Positions 5,653-6,364 of a stretch of 6,364 nucleotides of DNA are shown here, piece after piece. The stretch comes from Treponema sp. GTDB taxonomy: Bacteria; Spirochaetota; Spirochaetia; Treponematales; Breznakiellaceae. Where the stretch lies: contig JAIWNU010000208.1 in the NCBI GenBank assembly GCA_020216655.1, forward strand, positions 1 through 6,364, given 5' to 3'. A model generated the notes under the pieces. It saw only the letters and a program-made list of their open reading frames with translations, was not told where the DNA came from and ran no database searches. The position numbers and the translations under genes are program-made. Numbering within the stretch: position 1 is the stretch's first letter; each line of letters begins with the position of its first letter.

Positions 5653-6129
5653 ATGGAAAAAATTGCCAGTTTTACCGTAGACCACACCAAAATGAAGCGG
5701 GGCGTCTTTGTGTCCCGCAAAGACCGTTTCGGCGACACGATTATCACCACCATCGACATCCGCATGAAAGAACCCAACCGGGAGCCCGTGCTCGATGTGC
5801 CCGCGTCTCACACCATTGAGCACCTGGGGGCAACCTTCCTCCGGTCCCATCCACAGTGGGGCAACCGGGTCGTCTACTTCGGCCCCATGGGCTGCCGAAC
5901 CGGCTTTTATGCACTTTTCGAAGGGAACCTAACGTCTTTAGATATACTGAGCCTTATCACCGAAATGTACGAGTGGATTGCCTCTTATATTGATGAAATT
6001 CCGGGGGCTCAGGCGGCGGAATGTGGGAACTGGCGGGACCATAACCTGGATATGGCGCGGTATGAGGCGCTCCGCTTTCTGGATGTGCTCAAAAAGCCCC
6101 TCACGGAGAACCTGGAATACCCGTCATAA
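5653..6129 (+). CDS. luxS: S-ribosylhomocysteine lyase LuxS (AI-2 synthase)
   Basis: This 158-residue protein is full length for LuxS. It splits S-ribosylhomocysteine into homocysteine and 4,5-dihydroxy-2,3-pentanedione, which cyclises to the AI-2 signal. The metal site is intact: His53 and His57 in HTIEHLGATFLR, and Cys124 in CGNWRDHNL. Glu56 and Cys81 (GPMGCRTGFY) match the catalytic base and cysteine (B. subtilis Glu57 and Cys84). The N-terminal SFTVDHTKMKRG carries the conserved His11. AAGGAG at 5640-5645 sits seven bases before ATG. It follows mtnN directly, forming a complete two-step SAH recycling route. No metK or AI-2 receptor gene is visible here. The stop codon is 12 bases from the 3' end of a convergent tRNA gene, so the luxS mRNA 3' end should include antisense tRNA sequence. 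Confidence 0.97.
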   Translation: MEKIASFTVDHTKMKRGVFVSRKDRFGDTIITTIDIRMKEPNREPVLDVPASHTIEHLGATFLRSHPQWGNRVVYFGPMGCRTGFYALFEGNLTSLDILSLITEMYEWIASYIDEIPGAQAAECGNWRDHNLDMARYEALRFLDVLKKPLTENLEYPS

Positions 6130-6131
6130 AA
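6128..6131 (-). terminator. Possible tRNA-Gly terminator (extended hairpin plus T4)
   Basis: On the - strand the extended tRNA hairpin closes with GGGGGCAG and is followed by CG and TTTT, the latter lying over the luxS stop codon. The short T-run makes this a weak terminator candidate, with the whole tRNA as the loop. Confidence 0.3.
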
Positions 6132-6133
6132 CG

Positions 6134-6227
6134 CTGCCCCCTGGAGCGGCCGACGGGAGTCGAACCCGCGTCACGAGCTTGGGAAGCTCGGGTAATACCG
6201 TTATACGACGGCCGCTCCAGGGGGCAG
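6134..6227. repeat. Perfect 19-base inverted repeat enclosing the tRNA-Gly acceptor stem
   Basis: Bases 6134-6152 are the exact reverse complement of 6209-6227. The repeat includes the seven acceptor pairs, then continues through the discriminator and CCA (pairing with TGGA in the 5' leader), then CCCCC/GGGGG and a final three pairs. In the tRNA precursor the leader would therefore pair with the mature 3' end and the trailer. On the luxS mRNA the same DNA gives an equally long hairpin. Confidence 0.95.
6142..6215 (-). tRNA. tRNA-Gly, anticodon CCC
   Basis: The 74-base cloverleaf reads on the - strand. The acceptor stem GCGGCCG/CGGCCGC is perfect, with discriminator U and an encoded CCA (6144-6142). 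The D arm has GTA/TAC pairing around AACGG. The anticodon stem CGAGC/GCTCG encloses the loop TTCCCAA, giving anticodon CCC at 6183-6181, which reads GGG. The T arm contains GGTTCGACTCC. U at the discriminator position fits bacterial glycine tRNAs. It has its own promoter upstream and lies convergent to luxS. It sits within a longer perfect inverted repeat, described separately. Confidence 0.96.
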
Positions 6228-6238
6228 AATGTAGCAGC

Positions 6239-6268
6239 ACTATACCTAAAAAACCATTTTTCTGTCAA
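6239..6268 (-). promoter_or_regulatory. Sigma-70 type promoter of tRNA-Gly
   Basis: On the - strand TTGACA (6268-6263) is perfect, followed after 18 bases by TATAGT (6244-6239), one mismatch from TATAAT. Transcription would begin near 6232, leaving a leader of about 17 bases before the tRNA 5' end at 6215. Distance and orientation fit the tRNA well. Confidence 0.78.
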
Positions 6269-6283
6269 GACTTTACGAAAACT

Positions 6284-6364
6284 CTAAAAATCCCGTTCTA
6301 TCGCAAAACGCCGAAAGGTGCCTTTTGACATGACCTTTCGCACTTCTACACGCTCAACACGGGC
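6284..6364 (-). CDS. Possible C-terminal fragment of an unidentified protein (5' end outside window)
   Basis: Reading from the right edge on the - strand, a frame stays open for 26 codons and ends at TAG (6286-6284). It gives a basic tail starting ARVERVEVRKVM and ending FRRFAIERDF. The other two - strand frames stop almost at once. It would end 15 bases before the tRNA promoter, a sensible layout. A 26-codon open stretch can easily arise by chance and no family is recognised, so this is only a candidate. Confidence 0.35.
   Translation of the reverse strand, partial: ARVERVEVRKVMSKGTFRRFAIERDF
6312..6340. repeat. Inverted repeat CGAAAGGT / ACCTTTCG
   Basis: Bases 6312-6319 are the exact reverse complement of 6333-6340, with a 13-base spacer. 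It could be a small hairpin or a dyad operator. No T-run follows directly in either direction, and it may lie inside the coding end described above. Its function is unknown. Confidence 0.4.

Noticed and set aside
5978..6328. Open frame of 116 codons running through the luxS end, tRNA and its promoter
   Set aside because: It overlaps luxS in another frame and then crosses a tRNA gene and a promoter; it is a shadow frame.

Overview
This window looks like a spirochaete chromosome of the Treponema/Spirochaeta lineage. That is an inference from gene content and protein style: a c-di-GMP enzyme pair, a SpoIIE/STAS/anti-sigma-type kinase set, a lineage-style zinc-ribbon hypothetical and a Pfs-LuxS pair. 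No single marker gene proves it. The reading is ordinary chromosome, densely packed with genes. There are no insertion sequences, CRISPR arrays or phage genes.

Region 1 (1-2575, + strand) reads as one operon: the C-terminal end of an HD/HD-GYP type phosphohydrolase, a YraN (UPF0102) nuclease-fold protein, a 60-residue unknown, a 164-residue unknown with a CxxC...HxxC zinc site, and a GAF-like plus GGDEF diguanylate cyclase with intact active site and I-site. Genes overlap or lie within 28 bases of each other. A possible c-di-GMP degrading enzyme and a c-di-GMP synthase therefore seem to be co-transcribed.

Region 2 (2555-4765) carries a partner-switching module. On the - strand is a CBS-pair/SpoIIE (PP2C) phosphatase whose 3' end overlaps the cyclase by 21 bases. 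Diverging from it on the + strand are a STAS anti-sigma-factor antagonist with the phosphorylatable DSSG serine and an RsbW/SpoIIAB-like HATPase with an atypical G2 region. The phosphatase would dephosphorylate the STAS protein and the HATPase would phosphorylate it. No sigma factor is visible, so the output is unknown.

Region 3 (4766-6129) has a terminator-like hairpin and an extended -10 promoter, followed by mtnN/pfs (GTG start) and luxS. These two genes detoxify S-adenosylhomocysteine and yield homocysteine plus the AI-2 precursor.

Region 4 (6130-6364) has tRNA-Gly(CCC) on the - strand with its own good promoter, convergent with luxS. The tRNA sits inside a perfect 19-base inverted repeat that extends the acceptor helix through the CCA end into the 5' leader and 3' trailer. 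This is the most unusual structure in the window. A possible C-terminal fragment of a - strand gene lies at the right edge.
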